A stretch of DNA of 64,000 bases from Palleronia pelagia. GTDB lineage: Bacteria; Pseudomonadota; Alphaproteobacteria; Rhodobacterales; Rhodobacteraceae. Where the stretch lies: NCBI RefSeq assembly GCF_900110115.1, contig NZ_FOCM01000003.1:124001-188000 (forward strand), written 5' to 3'. Below are positions 36,826 through 46,764 of the stretch, one piece after another. Under the pieces are notes generated by a model. That model ran no database searches, had not been told where the DNA came from, and saw nothing but the letters and a program-made list of their open reading frames with translations. Made by a program: the position numbers and the translations under genes. Position 1 is the stretch's first letter, and the number at the start of each line of letters is the position of its first letter.

Positions 36826-37494
36826 ATGAGTTCTGCCGTCATCCAGTTGCTGGTACTTGCCGGTATCGCGATTTTTCTGATCCTGCGCCTGCGCAATGCG
36901 CTCGGCACGCGCGACGGGTTCGAGAAGCCACCCCTGACCCGCGAGGAGACCGAGAAGTCTCTCGGCCGCGGTCGTCGTGATTTCGAAGTCATCGAGGGCG
37001 GCCCGGACCGGGACATCACCGATCACGTCGAGGAGGACTCGGAAAGCGCCAAGTCGCTGGCGGGCATGAAGATCGCCGAGCCGGGCTTCAACGTGGGCGA
37101 ATTCCTGGGTGGCGCACGCGGCGCCTACGAGATGATCCTCGGCGCGTTCGAGAACGGCGACATTTCCGAGGTGCGCGGATTTCTCGACCCCGACGTGGCC
37201 GAGGCGTTCGACCAGGTCCTGGCTGATCGCAAGGAAAAGGGCCTGACCGTGCAAAGCGAGATCGTGGGCGTCCGCGATGTCGAACTGTACGAAGCGCGGT
37301 ACGATCGCGACACCAAGGAGGCCGAGCTGACCGTTCGTTTCCTGGTCGAACTGACGGTCGCCGTGCGAGACAGCGCGGGCGAGATCATCGAGGGCGACCC
37401 GAACGAGATCAAGCGCCAGCGCGATACCTGGACGTTCGCCCGCACCATGGGCTCGGACGACCCGAACTGGGTGCTGGTCGCGACGGGCGAGTGA
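36826..37494 (+). CDS. Tim44-domain protein
   Basis: The 222-residue protein has one N-terminal membrane anchor (residues 4-20), a short acidic linker and a C-terminal Tim44-like domain (about 70-220: GFNVGEFLGGARGAYEMILG, LTVRFLVELTVAVRD). Alphaproteobacterial Tim44-like proteins are related to the mitochondrial import component. Their role in bacteria is membrane-associated but not settled. It is divergent from fxsA and overlaps mltA by one base. Confidence 0.88.
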   Translation: MSSAVIQLLVLAGIAIFLILRLRNALGTRDGFEKPPLTREETEKSLGRGRRDFEVIEGGPDRDITDHVEEDSESAKSLAGMKIAEPGFNVGEFLGGARGAYEMILGAFENGDISEVRGFLDPDVAEAFDQVLADRKEKGLTVQSEIVGVRDVELYEARYDRDTKEAELTVRFLVELTVAVRDSAGEIIEGDPNEIKRQRDTWTFARTMGSDDPNWVLVATGE

Positions 37495-38534
37495 TGCGGC
37501 GGCTTCTGGCCGCGCTATTTCTGACCGTGCCTCTCGTGGGCACGGCTTTCGCAACCGAGCCGCCCCGGCCCGAGCCGACCCGCACGATCCTGCGCTTCGA
37601 CGATCTGAACGGCTGGGCGCAGGACGACCACGGCGCGGCACTGGACGTTTTCCTGAACACCTGCGGCGACATGCGCGATCTGGACTGGCTTGCCCTGTGC
37701 CGTGTTGCCGCCGACCAGACCGACGCCCGCCGCTTCTTCGAGATCTTCTTCCGACCGGTCCTGATCGAGGACGGTGAGCCGATGCTGTTTACCGGGTATT
37801 ACGAGCCCGAGCTTCGCGGCTCGCGCTATCGCGGCGGGCCGTATCAGTACCCGCTCTACCGGGTCCCGGACGAGGCGCGCGAGGGGCTCTGGCTCAGCCG
37901 TGCCGAGATCGAGGAGGGCGATCTGCTTGCCGGACGCGGGCTCGAGATCGCATGGATCGATGACCCGGTGGACGTATTCTTCCTGCAGATCCAGGGGTCG
38001 GGCCGCGTGCGGCTGGACGACGGCACCGCGCTACGCGTGGGGTATGGCGGCAAGAACGGACACGACTACCGTTCGATCGGAATGGAACTTGTGCGTCGCG
38101 GCGAATACGAGCCGCACCAGGTCTCGGCTCAAGTGATCCGAAGCTGGGTGCGCCGGAACGGCGAAGAAGGCCGGCGGCTGTTGCACCACAACCCATCCTA
38201 CGTGTTTTTCCGTGAAGTGACCGAAGTTCCGGCCAATCGCGGACCGCTGGGCGCGATGAACCGCTCGATCACCGACCTGCGGTCGATCGCGGTCGATCCA
38301 GCCTACGTCCCCCTCGGCGCGCCGGTATGGATCGAGAAGGGAGGAAAGGATCCGCTGAAACGCCTGACCATCGCGCAGGATACGGGGTCGCAGATCAAGG
38401 GCGCACAGCGGGCCGACATCTTCTTCGGCACCGGCGAAAAGGCGGGCCTACGTGCCGGACGCGTGAAGGATACGGGCCGCATGATCGTCCTGCTCCCCAT
38501 CCAGCGGGCGCTGGCGCTGGCCGAGGAATTCTGA
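37494..38534 (+). CDS. mltA: Membrane-bound lytic murein transglycosylase A
   Basis: The 346-residue protein has a signal peptide (MRRLLAALFLTVPLVGTAFA) and the MltA core (FTGYYEPELRGS, FFLQIQGSGRVRL, DGTALRVGYGGKNG HDYRSIG). The 3D domain follows at the C-terminus (LGAPVWIE, AQDTGSQIKGAQRADIFFG with the catalytic Asp). It cleaves peptidoglycan to 1,6-anhydromuropeptides. No lipobox Cys is evident, so it may be periplasmic rather than lipid-anchored. Start ATG 37494 is favoured over GTG 37491. Confidence 0.93.
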   Translation: MRRLLAALFLTVPLVGTAFATEPPRPEPTRTILRFDDLNGWAQDDHGAALDVFLNTCGDMRDLDWLALCRVAADQTDARRFFEIFFRPVLIEDGEPMLFTGYYEPELRGSRYRGGPYQYPLYRVPDEAREGLWLSRAEIEEGDLLAGRGLEIAWIDDPVDVFFLQIQGSGRVRLDDGTALRVGYGGKNGHDYRSIGMELVRRGEYEPHQVSAQVIRSWVRRNGEEGRRLLHHNPSYVFFREVTEVPANRGPLGAMNRSITDLRSIAVDPAYVPLGAPVWIEKGGKDPLKRLTIAQDTGSQIKGAQRADIFFGTGEKAGLRAGRVKDTGRMIVLLPIQRALALAEEF

Positions 38535-39151
38535 TGTCCCGCCGCAAGGAACCCCGCCGGCTGCGCCCCGACGAAGAGGCGTTGTGGCAGCAGGTCGCCC
38601 GCCAGACCGCGCCGATGCATCCTGACCGGCGGTCCGAGCGTCCGGCCCAACCGGCAACGCCGCCGAGGGCCGGCACCGCCAAGGCCCCCGCGCGTCCCCA
38701 CACCGACCTCAGCGGTTTTCGCATCGGCGGGGCCGCACCGCAGACCGCGGCGCGTCACGACCTGCACCCCGGCCTTTCGGACCAGCTGCGCGCGCAGCCC
38801 GTTCGGATGGACGCGAAAGCCTTCGGCCGGATGAAGCGCGGCAAGCTGCGGGTCGAGGCGCGGATCGACCTGCACGGGTTGACCCTGGCCGAGGCGCATC
38901 CCCGGCTCAACGGCTTCATCCTCGACGCCCACGCGGCGGGCAAGCGGCTGGTGCTGGTCATCACCGGCAAGGGCCGGGATCGCGACACCGACGGCCCGAT
39001 GCCCATGCGGCGCGGGGCCCTGCGCCACCAGGTCCCACAATGGTTGGGGCAGGGGGCCTTGCGCAACGCCGTGCTGCAGGTGACCGAGGCGCATCGCGCC
39101 CATGGTGGCTCAGGGGCGTTCTACGTGTACCTGCGCCGCCCGGGGAAGTGA
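38534..39151 (+). CDS. Smr-domain protein
   Basis: The 205-residue protein has a disordered, Pro/Arg-rich N-terminal half. Its C-terminal Smr domain (about 115-205) has the signature RIDLHGLTLAEAHPRL, and VLVITGKGRD in place of the usual TGKG. Smr domains are nucleases acting on DNA or RNA. Length and position after mltA match a widespread alphaproteobacterial gene. It overlaps mltA by one base, and its last 42 bases overlap the convergent MFS gene. Confidence 0.9.
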   Translation: MSRRKEPRRLRPDEEALWQQVARQTAPMHPDRRSERPAQPATPPRAGTAKAPARPHTDLSGFRIGGAAPQTAARHDLHPGLSDQLRAQPVRMDAKAFGRMKRGKLRVEARIDLHGLTLAEAHPRLNGFILDAHAAGKRLVLVITGKGRDRDTDGPMPMRRGALRHQVPQWLGQGALRNAVLQVTEAHRAHGGSGAFYVYLRRPGK

Positions 39152-40354
39152 TCCGGCGGACCGTCCCACGCCCATGGCGACCAAGCCTGCGGCGAACAGC
39201 ATGTAGGCGGCGATCCCAAGCATCTGCTGCGGCAGGTCGAAGCCCAGGTCGATAAGCGCCCCGGTCAGCGCGGGGCCGATGGCCGTGCCCAGCACCATGA
39301 TAGCGGTGGCCAGCGCCTTGATGGCGCCCAGGTGCCGCGTGCCGTAAAACTCGGCCCAGAAGGCGTTGGGTACGGTGTTGTTCAGACCTTGCGTGAAGCC
39401 CATCAGCCCGATGAACACCGCGGCCCAGGGCAGCGACGGCGCGAAGGCCAGCCCGGCGAAGCCAAGGGCCATGGGCAGCACGACGGTCGGCATCAGCCGC
39501 GCCGTTCCGATCCGGTCCACGATCCAGCCAGAGCCGAACATGGTCACCGTCGCGCAGGCGGTGAAGATCGGGAACAGCGCGACAAGGCCCACATGGCTCC
39601 AGCCCTTGGCGTCGGCCAGGTGCACCTGGTGGAAGAAGAAGGCGGTGCCGAAGGCGGCGGGCGCCAGCAGGGCAGGGACCATGAGCCAGAACAGACCGTG
39701 CCGCAGCATCATGGCGCGTGACCAGTGCAGATCGCGCATCCCGAAGCTTTGGTCGTCCATCGCAATGGATTGCGGCGTGCGTTCCAGCCGCAGCAGCGGC
39801 AGCAGCACCGGCACGAAGGCTAGCACGCCGACAGCGGACCACATCCACAGGCTGCGCCACGGGATGTCCGCCATCAGCGCCACGAAGATCAGCGGCAGGA
39901 ACGCCTCGCCCAGCGACACGCCCAGCTTGCTGATCGAAAGGGCCTTGCCGCGCGACATGACGAACCAGCGGGCCATCGCCACCGTCGCGACCAGCGTCGC
40001 CATGCCTTGCCCGCAGAAGCGCAGGGCGAACACGGTGAAGACCAGCGCCCACCAGCTTTGCGCCATCGCCATCGACAGGCACGCCGCCGCCAGCAGGATC
40101 AGGACCAGAGGCCCCAGCACCCGCACCCGGAACGTGTCGGTCAGGATGCCGGTCCAGACCATGACAATGGCCGAGGCCGTGGTGCCCACCGAGTAGAGGA
40201 ATCCCCAGTCGCCGTTCGACAGCCCGAACTCGTCGCGGATCTGCCCCGCGAAGACCGAGATGAAGAAGGTCTGCCCGAAGGACGAGCAGAAGGTCAGCAA
40301 CACGCCCACGGTGAGAAAGGGCGCATTCGCGCGAAGAAAATTCAAAAAACCCAT
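39110..40354 (-). CDS. MFS transporter
   Basis: The 414-residue protein has about 12 membrane helices (for example TVGVLLTFCSSFGQTFFISV, ALVFTVFALRFCGQGMATLV, FIGLMGFTQGLNNTVPNAFW AEFYGTRHLGAI). The fold is a major-facilitator transporter resembling the oxalate:formate or monocarboxylate-type antiporters. The substrate is unknown. It lies between smr and hslU, which are adjacent in several relatives, so it may be a later insertion (inference). Confidence 0.85.
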   Translation of the reverse strand: MGFLNFLRANAPFLTVGVLLTFCSSFGQTFFISVFAGQIRDEFGLSNGDWGFLYSVGTTASAIVMVWTGILTDTFRVRVLGPLVLILLAAACLSMAMAQSWWALVFTVFALRFCGQGMATLVATVAMARWFVMSRGKALSISKLGVSLGEAFLPLIFVALMADIPWRSLWMWSAVGVLAFVPVLLPLLRLERTPQSIAMDDQSFGMRDLHWSRAMMLRHGLFWLMVPALLAPAAFGTAFFFHQVHLADAKGWSHVGLVALFPIFTACATVTMFGSGWIVDRIGTARLMPTVVLPMALGFAGLAFAPSLPWAAVFIGLMGFTQGLNNTVPNAFWAEFYGTRHLGAIKALATAIMVLGTAIGPALTGALIDLGFDLPQQMLGIAAYMLFAAGLVAMGVGRSAGSLPRAAQVHVERP

Positions 40355-40383
40355 GGCCCGCTATCGCGCCGGACGCGGGCAAT

Positions 40384-40411
40384 GGAAAGACCCGAAACGG
40401 GGACCCGGGTC
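40384..40411 (-). terminator. Possible intrinsic terminator of hslU
   Basis: Reading leftward, GACCCG (40411-40406) and CGGGTC (40394-40389) form a six-pair stem with an 11-base loop, followed by TTTCC. A nearby CCCGGG pair gives a competing stem. It lies in the 92-base gap downstream of hslU. Confidence 0.4.
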
Positions 40412-40446
40412 AGATTCCGCGCTGCCCGGGCCGGTACAGCAAAGGC

Positions 40447-41751
40447 CTACAGCACGTAGCGCGACATGTCGGTCGAGCGGCTGAGTTCGCCCAGGTGGTC
40501 CTCGACGAAGGCGGCATCCACCGTGATCTCGGTGCCTGCCTTGTCGGGCGCCTCGAAGGACAGCTCCTCGAAGGTGCGTTCCATCACGGTGTAAAGGCGC
40601 CGGGCGCCGATGTTCTCGACCGACTGGTTCACCTCGGCCGCGATGCGGGCGAGCGCGGCGATGCCGTCCTCGGTGAAGGTGATCTTGACCTCCTCGGTGC
40701 CCATGAGCGCGGCGTATTGCCGGGTCAGGGCGTTGTCGGTTTCGGTCAGGATGCGGACGAAGTCCTCTTCGGTCAGCGCGCGCAGCTCGACCCGGATGGG
40801 CAGGCGGCCCTGCAGTTCGGGCAGCAGGTCGCTGGGCTTGGCCACGTGGAACGCGCCGCTGGCGATGAACAGGATGTGGTCGGTGCGGATTGGCCCGTGC
40901 TTGGTCGATACCACCGTGCCCTCGATCAGGGGCAGCAGGTCGCGCTGCACGCCCTCGCGGCTGACCTCGCCGCCGCGGGCGTCCTGCCGGGCGCAGACCT
41001 TGTCGATCTCGTCCAGGAAGACGATGCCGTTCTGCTCGACCGCCTCGACCGCGGCCTTGGTGACGGTTTCGTCGTCCAGCAGCTTGTCGGCCTCGTCGCT
41101 GAGCAGCAGGTCATAGCTGTCGGCGACGGTGACGCGCTTGCGGACCGTGCGGCCCTGGAAGGCTTTTCCGAACAGATCGCCCAGGTTCATCATGTTGCCG
41201 CCGGGCTGCATGCCGGGGATGTCCATGCCGCCCATGGGGTTCGACGTTTCACTGACCTCGATATCGATCTCGGTGGCGTCCAGCTCACCGGCGCGCAGCT
41301 TCTTGCGGAACATCTCGCGCGTTGACTCGCGGGCATTCTCGCCGGCAAGGGCCTCGATCACGCGATCCTCGGCCCGGGCCTCGGCGGTGGATTTCACCTC
41401 GTCGCGCATGTGATCGCGGGTCATGGTAATGGACTGTTCCACCAGGTCACGGATGATCTGCTCCACGTCCCGGCCGACATAGCCGACCTCGGTGAACTTC
41501 GTGGCCTCGACCTTCAGGAACGGCGCACGGGCCAGCTTGGCCAGGCGGCGGCTGATCTCGGTCTTGCCGACGCCGGTGGGTCCGATCATCAGGATGTTCT
41601 TTGGATAGACCTCGGCCTGCATCTCGGGCGCCAGCTGCTTGCGGCGCCAGCGGTTGCGCAGAGCCACCGAGACCGCGCGCTTGGCGTCCTTCTGGCCGAT
41701 GATGAAGCGGTCGAGCTCCGAGACGATTTCGCGGGGGGTCAGGTCGGTCAT
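40447..41751 (-). CDS. hslU: ATP-dependent protease ATPase subunit HslU
   Basis: The 434-residue AAA+ unfoldase starts [20 protein letters not shown] and has Walker [10 protein letters not shown] (57-65). It has the I domain (about 110-240) and Walker [12 protein letters not shown], and ends in the [12 protein letters not shown] tail that docks on HslV. Its peptidase partner HslV, commonly encoded just upstream, is not adjacent: the upstream neighbour is the RND pump gene. Confidence 0.96.
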   Translation of the reverse strand: MTDLTPREIVSELDRFIIGQKDAKRAVSVALRNRWRRKQLAPEMQAEVYPKNILMIGPTGVGKTEISRRLAKLARAPFLKVEATKFTEVGYVGRDVEQIIRDLVEQSITMTRDHMRDEVKSTAEARAEDRVIEALAGENARESTREMFRKKLRAGELDATEIDIEVSETSNPMGGMDIPGMQPGGNMMNLGDLFGKAFQGRTVRKRVTVADSYDLLLSDEADKLLDDETVTKAAVEAVEQNGIVFLDEIDKVCARQDARGGEVSREGVQRDLLPLIEGTVVSTKHGPIRTDHILFIASGAFHVAKPSDLLPELQGRLPIRVELRALTEEDFVRILTETDNALTRQYAALMGTEEVKITFTEDGIAALARIAAEVNQSVENIGARRLYTVMERTFEELSFEAPDKAGTEITVDAAFVEDHLGELSRSTDMSRYVL

Positions 41752-41837
41752 GCGCGGTCCAGTGCCGTTGAGTGTTGCGCATACCTAGTCATCGGCGCGC
41801 ACCGTGCAACCGGCATGGCGACCGGTTGCACCATGGC

Positions 41838-44800
41838 TCAGGCCCGCCGGACGCTGTCGGGCGCGTTCTCCAGCGCGTCCTCGTCGGCCTTTTCGCGGCC
41901 CCAGAACACCCCGCGCTTGCCTTCGCCGGCCCGTTCGAGCAGCGCGTAAAGCGCCGGGATGATCAGGATCCCCAGGAAGGTCGCCGCCGCCATGCCGCCC
42001 AGCGCGGCGGTGCCGATGGCATTGCGTGCCGCGGCGCCCGCACCGGTGGCAAGGACCAGTGGGACCATGCCGAAGACGAAGGCCAGCGCCGTCATCATCA
42101 CCGCGCGATAGCGTTGCCGCGCGCCGAGGATCGCGGCCTCTGTGATGGGCATGCCTTCCTTGTGTCGGGCTGAGGCGAATTCGACGATCAGGATCGCGTT
42201 CTTCGCCGCCAGACCCACTAGCATCACCATGCCGATCTGGGCGTACAGGTTCGCGGTGAACCCGGTCAGCAGCAGCGTCACGGCGGCGCCGGCCATAGCG
42301 ACCATGACCGAAAGCATGACGGCCAGCGGTTGCAGCCAGTTCTCGAACTGCGCCACGAGGAAGAGGTAGGCGAAGATGAAGGCCAGAACGAAGGCATAGA
42401 CCGCCGCGTTGCCGGCCTGCTGCTGCTGGTAGGACGCGCCCGAGAACTGGTAGCTGTAGCCATCGGGCAGCTCGGCCTCGGCCACCTCGACCAGCGCCTG
42501 CAGCGCCTCGCCCGACGATGCGCCCTGGGCGGGGTTGCCGCTGATCGACGCGGTGGTGAACAGGTTGAAGCGCGGCAGGATATAGGGCCCGAACTCGGTC
42601 CGCAGGGTCGCGATGTCGCTGATCGACACGTTATCGCCTGCCGCGTTCTGGACGTAGAGCGAGGTGATATCCTCGGGCTCGGACCGGAAGGGCGCGTCGG
42701 CCTGGATCCGTACCTGGTAGACGCGGCCCTCGTAGATGAACTGGTTCACGAACCCGGTGCCAAGGGTCTGTCCCAGCGTGGAATAGACATCCGCCACGCT
42801 CAGCCCCAGTTGCGCCGCGCGGTCGGCGTTCACGTCGACGAAGATGCGCGGCACGTCGGCCGAGAACGTCGTGCGCACGCCGCCGATCTCGGGGCGCTGG
42901 TTGGCCGCCTGCACGAACGAACGCGCGACCTGCGCGACCTCTTCGGCGGGCTGGCCCTCGGTCGCCAGAACCTCGAAGCTCAGGCCGCCGACGCTGCCGG
43001 TGCCGGGGATCGCGGGGGGCGGGAAGGCGGCGATCTGCACGCCGGGGATCGTCTGAAACTGCGCATTCAGCTGCCCCAGTATCGGGAACAGGTCGCGCCG
43101 CGTGCCCCATGGCTTGAGTGTCGCGATGGCGATGCCCACCGAGGACCGCGACCCGCCGAGAAAGCTGAAGCCAGCCACCTGGATGACCGAGTCCACGCCG
43201 TCGGTGTCCAGGATGATGTCGCCGATCTCGCGCATCGTCTCGGTCGTGCGTTGCAGGGACGCGCCGTCGGGCAGGGACACGTCGACGAAGATGGCGCCCT
43301 GGTCCTCGGACGGGACCAGTTCCGTCGGCAGCGAGGTATAGGCCCAGCCGGCCACGGCGATGGCCGCGCCCAGCGCCGCCAGGGTCAGGATGCCCTTCGT
43401 CACGAAGAACTCGACCACCCGCGCGTAACCGTTGCGGGCCTTGTCTAGCCCCCAGTTGAACGGCTTGAAGACCGCCCAGGGCTTGCCCGTGCTTTGCAGA
43501 AGCCACCCGCACAGCGCCGGGGTCAGCGTCAGCGCCACTAGAGACGACAGCAGGACCGAGATCGACAGCGTCAGCCCGAATTGCCGGTAAAGCTGCCCCG
43601 ACAGGCCCGGCAGCAGCGTCGTGGGCAGGAACACGGCCAACAGGACCAGCGTGGTCGAAATGATGGGCCCCGTGATCTCGCCCATGGCCTTGGTCACCGC
43701 CGCCCGGCCGGTCAGGTCGGATTCCTCCATGATGCGGCGGGCATTCTCGACCACCAGGATGGCGTCGTCCACCACCAGCCCGATGGCGAGGATCAGCGCC
43801 AAAAGCGTGATGACGTTGATCGAGAACCCGATGGCCAGCAGCAGCGCGAACGTTCCGATCAGCGACACGGGAATGGCGATCAGTGGGATGATCGTGGAGC
43901 GAAATCCCTGCAGGAACACGAACACCACGACCACGATGATCCCCGCCGTCAGCAGCAGAGTCTTCAGGATCTCCTCGATCGTGATCCGGACATAGTCGGT
44001 CGTGTCGTAGATGACCTCGTAGCTCAGCCCCTCGGGAAACGAGTCCTGAAGCCGGTCAAGCTCGCCCTGCACCTGCTCCATCGTGTTCAGGGCATTGGCG
44101 CCCGGGGCCTGGTTCACCTGCACGGTCAGGCTGGGCCGCTCATTCAGGAACGAGTTGCTGGAATAGTCCTGCGACCCGAGCTCGACCCGGGCGACGTCGC
44201 GCAGCCGCACGATGCCGCCGTTTTCGCCCGATCGCAGGATCACGTCCTCGAACTGCGCGGGGTTCGAGAACCGGCCACTGGACGTTACGGTATAGACCAG
44301 CGCCTGTCCGTCCACGGCGGGTGCGGCGCCCACCTGCCCCAGCGCGGCGGCCAGGTTCTGGCTGCGCACGGCATTGGTGATATCGGCGGGCGACAGGCCC
44401 AGCGCGCTCATCTTGCCGGGGTCGGTCCAGATCCGCAGCGCGTAGTTCGACGGTCCCAGCACCGATGCGTTGCCCACGCCGTTGATCCGTTGCAGCGCGG
44501 TGGTGACGTTGGTCGAGACGTAGCTGGCCGCGTCGATCAGGCTCAGGTCACTCTCGGCGTCCACGGGGAAGGCAACGGCGGCCAGGAAGTTCGGGCTTTG
44601 CGTGGTCACCGTCACACCCTGGTCAACGACCGAGGTCGGAAGCTGCGGCGTGGCCAACTGCACGCGGTTGCTGACATTGACCTGCGCGATGTCGGGGTCG
44701 GTGCCGATCTCGAAGGTGATCGACAGCGAATAGGTCCCCTGGTTCGACGACGAGGATGACATGTAGATCATCCCGTCCACCCCGTTGATCGCCCGTTCCA

Positions 44801-44996
44801 GCGGGGCGCCGACGGTTTCGGCCAGCACGGTACTGTCGGCGCCGGGGTAGGCGGCGCTGACCTGCACGGTCGGGGGCGAGATGTTGGGATATTGCGTGAT
44901 CGGCAGCGCGAAGACCGAGATGCCGCCCGCGATGACCAGCACGAGGCTGATGACCGCGGACAGCCGCGGCCGGTCGATGAACAGTTTCGAAATCAT
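41838..44996 (-). CDS. RND multidrug efflux permease (AcrB/MexB type)
   Basis: The 1052-residue HAE1 pump starts MISKLFIDRPRLSAVISLVL. It has the proton-relay motif GLVVDDAILVVEN in helix 4, the GPSNYALRIWTDPGKMSALG porter segment and LNTMEQVQGELDRLQDSFP-type periplasmic loops. It would expel drugs, detergents or bile-like compounds with an adaptor and an outer-membrane channel. The adaptor gene precedes it with a four-base overlap; no TolC-type channel or TetR regulator is in the window. Confidence 0.95.
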   Translation of the reverse strand: MISKLFIDRPRLSAVISLVLVIAGGISVFALPITQYPNISPPTVQVSAAYPGADSTVLAETVGAPLERAINGVDGMIYMSSSSSNQGTYSLSITFEIGTDPDIAQVNVSNRVQLATPQLPTSVVDQGVTVTTQSPNFLAAVAFPVDAESDLSLIDAASYVSTNVTTALQRINGVGNASVLGPSNYALRIWTDPGKMSALGLSPADITNAVRSQNLAAALGQVGAAPAVDGQALVYTVTSSGRFSNPAQFEDVILRSGENGGIVRLRDVARVELGSQDYSSNSFLNERPSLTVQVNQAPGANALNTMEQVQGELDRLQDSFPEGLSYEVIYDTTDYVRITIEEILKTLLLTAGIIVVVVFVFLQGFRSTIIPLIAIPVSLIGTFALLLAIGFSINVITLLALILAIGLVVDDAILVVENARRIMEESDLTGRAAVTKAMGEITGPIISTTLVLLAVFLPTTLLPGLSGQLYRQFGLTLSISVLLSSLVALTLTPALCGWLLQSTGKPWAVFKPFNWGLDKARNGYARVVEFFVTKGILTLAALGAAIAVAGWAYTSLPTELVPSEDQGAIFVDVSLPDGASLQRTTETMREIGDIILDTDGVDSVIQVAGFSFLGGSRSSVGIAIATLKPWGTRRDLFPILGQLNAQFQTIPGVQIAAFPPPAIPGTGSVGGLSFEVLATEGQPAEEVAQVARSFVQAANQRPEIGGVRTTFSADVPRIFVDVNADRAAQLGLSVADVYSTLGQTLGTGFVNQFIYEGRVYQVRIQADAPFRSEPEDITSLYVQNAAGDNVSISDIATLRTEFGPYILPRFNLFTTASISGNPAQGASSGEALQALVEVAEAELPDGYSYQFSGASYQQQQAGNAAVYAFVLAFIFAYLFLVAQFENWLQPLAVMLSVMVAMAGAAVTLLLTGFTANLYAQIGMVMLVGLAAKNAILIVEFASARHKEGMPITEAAILGARQRYRAVMMTALAFVFGMVPLVLATGAGAAARNAIGTAALGGMAAATFLGILIIPALYALLERAGEGKRGVFWGREKADEDALENAPDSVRRA

Positions 44997-46339
44997 TGCC
45001 CCGGGGCCCCGTCCATGCCCGTGCCCCGGCGCGGATCGACCGTCGCGCCGTCCTGCAACCGCATGGAGCCGCGGGTGATGACCCGTTCGCCACCCTCGAG
45101 ACCCGATGTCACCGCGACCATGCCGGGCATGCGGGCCGCGGCGGTTTCGATCGGCAGGCGCGTCACCGTGTCGTCGTCGCGCACCACCCAGACGGCGCGC
45201 CCGTCGCGACCCAGCTGCACCGCGGCCTGCGGGATCACGGGCAGTTCGGGCGGATCTGCCTCGGTCACCCTCAGCGTTACGTTCTGGTTCGGCAGAAGCA
45301 GGCCGTCGGGGTTGGGAAACTCCACCCGCACCTCGACCGTGCCGGTCTGCGGATCGACGCTGTTGCCGACGAAGGACAGCGACCCGGCGGCGTCGTAGGG
45401 CGATCCGTCGGGCAGGATCAGGTTGAGATCGTATTCCGAGATATCAGGCGTGTCGTCCCCGGCCGAAGCGGACCCGGCTTCCGCAGTTGTTTCGCCGCTG
45501 GTTGCCTTGGTGTCGTCGCCGATCGGGGCAGTGTCGCCCTGACCGATGCCCAGCCGCTGCCACGCGATCAGGCGGTTCTCGCCCAGCGCGAAGACCCCCC
45601 AGATCGGGTCCATCTGGATCAGGTCGGCCAGAGGTCCCTCGGCCGCGCTGACATAGTTGCCGCGCGTCTCGAACGGCTCGGACATGCGGCCGTCGATGGG
45701 GGCTTCGATCGAGGTGTAGTCCAGGTCCAGCTGCGCCTGCCGCACCGCCGCTTCGGCCTGCAAGAGCGCGCCGCGCGCCTGCTCGAACGCGGCCTGGCTT
45801 TCGTCCAGCACCGCCTCGGCGATGGTGCCGGATTCGCGCAGGCCGCGGTCCCGTTCCAGGCTGCGTTCGGCGTTTTCCAACCGCGCCTGTGCCGCTGCAC
45901 GCTGCGCCTCGGCCGATTGTAGCGCCGCGTCGTATTGCGCGGTGTCGATCTGGAACAGAAGGTCGCCCTCGGCCACGTCCTGTCCGCCCTGAAAGGCGAC
46001 CTCGTCGATGAAACCGGGCACGCGCGCCTGGACCGAGACACGTTCGATCGGCTCGATCCGGCCCAGGAACTCGAACACCTCGCCGACCGATCTCTGCTCG
46101 GCCACCTCGAAGACCACGGCGGGGGGCGCCTGCTGGCCCTGGCCTTGCTGCTGGCCTTGGGCCTGCGCCTCGATCCCCAGCAGTTCGCCGATGAAGGCGG
46201 GGACCGGGACCTCGCCGACGAGCGGCAGCTCGATGGACGGGTCGGAGGCGGACGATTGGTCCTGCTCCTGGGCGGGAACGGCGAATGCGGTGGCGATCAG
46301 CCCGGTTAGGGCTGCGGCCGAGAATAGTCTGGAAGTCAC
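44993..46339 (-). CDS. RND efflux periplasmic adaptor subunit (AcrA type)
   Basis: The 448-residue protein has a signal peptide (LFSAAALTGLIATAFAVPAQ), a lipoyl/helical hairpin region and beta-barrel domains (GRIEPIERVSVQARVPGFID, GVFALGENRLIAWQRL, VDPQTGTVEVRVEFPNPDGL). It is longer than AcrA (397). Two unusual segments explain this: a Gln/Gly-rich stretch near residue 65 (QAQGQQQGQGQQAPP), and an insertion of about 30 Ser/Thr/Ala/Asp residues around 280-310 (TKATSGETTAEAGSASAGDD) in the beta-barrel. No lipobox is evident. It is coupled to the pump gene. Confidence 0.92.
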   Translation of the reverse strand: MTSRLFSAAALTGLIATAFAVPAQEQDQSSASDPSIELPLVGEVPVPAFIGELLGIEAQAQGQQQGQGQQAPPAVVFEVAEQRSVGEVFEFLGRIEPIERVSVQARVPGFIDEVAFQGGQDVAEGDLLFQIDTAQYDAALQSAEAQRAAAQARLENAERSLERDRGLRESGTIAEAVLDESQAAFEQARGALLQAEAAVRQAQLDLDYTSIEAPIDGRMSEPFETRGNYVSAAEGPLADLIQMDPIWGVFALGENRLIAWQRLGIGQGDTAPIGDDTKATSGETTAEAGSASAGDDTPDISEYDLNLILPDGSPYDAAGSLSFVGNSVDPQTGTVEVRVEFPNPDGLLLPNQNVTLRVTEADPPELPVIPQAAVQLGRDGRAVWVVRDDDTVTRLPIETAAARMPGMVAVTSGLEGGERVITRGSMRLQDGATVDPRRGTGMDGAPGQ

Positions 46340-46596
46340 GGGGACGGATCCTGGCGGCAGGTGCGGTTGCCCAGTGATCTAAGCGGGGCCGTGCCTTTGT
46401 CGAAAAAAACGTCCCGGCGGGAACCGGCCTGCACGCTTCGCAACCCCGCGCCGATTGGCGGTCCGGGATTACTCCGGAACAGTGATTGAAATCTTTTTCT
46501 TTTCGCGGTCTAGCCGAAGATTTGCCGGGACCGTCCGCGATGGTACATCATGGCCGAAGAAATTGGCTGGACGAGCTTCTAGTGAAAGCCGGACCG

Positions 46597-46764
46597 ATGC
46601 GTCCCAACCAGCCGCCCCTGAACACGCTGCCCAACCACAGTATCGACTGGCTTTGCCTTGCGATACTGGTGCTGGCCTTGATCTACGCCGTCGCACAACT
46701 GTTCGTGACCGGCCAGTCGAACAGCGAACCCGACTACTTCGCGGCCGCCGTGTCGGTGGCTTAG
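46597..46764 (+). CDS. Small predicted membrane protein (55 residues)
   Basis: MRPNQPPLNTLPNHSIDWLC leads into one strongly hydrophobic segment (WLCLAILVLALIYAVAQLFV) and a short polar tail, typical of a single-pass small membrane protein. No family recognised. The frame is open back to a TTG at 46486, with another ATG at 46540; I chose 46597 as the closest ATG before the hydrophobic helix. No good Shine-Dalgarno is visible. Its stop overlaps the fliI stop on the other strand. It could be spurious. Confidence 0.4.
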   Translation: MRPNQPPLNTLPNHSIDWLCLAILVLALIYAVAQLFVTGQSNSEPDYFAAAVSVA

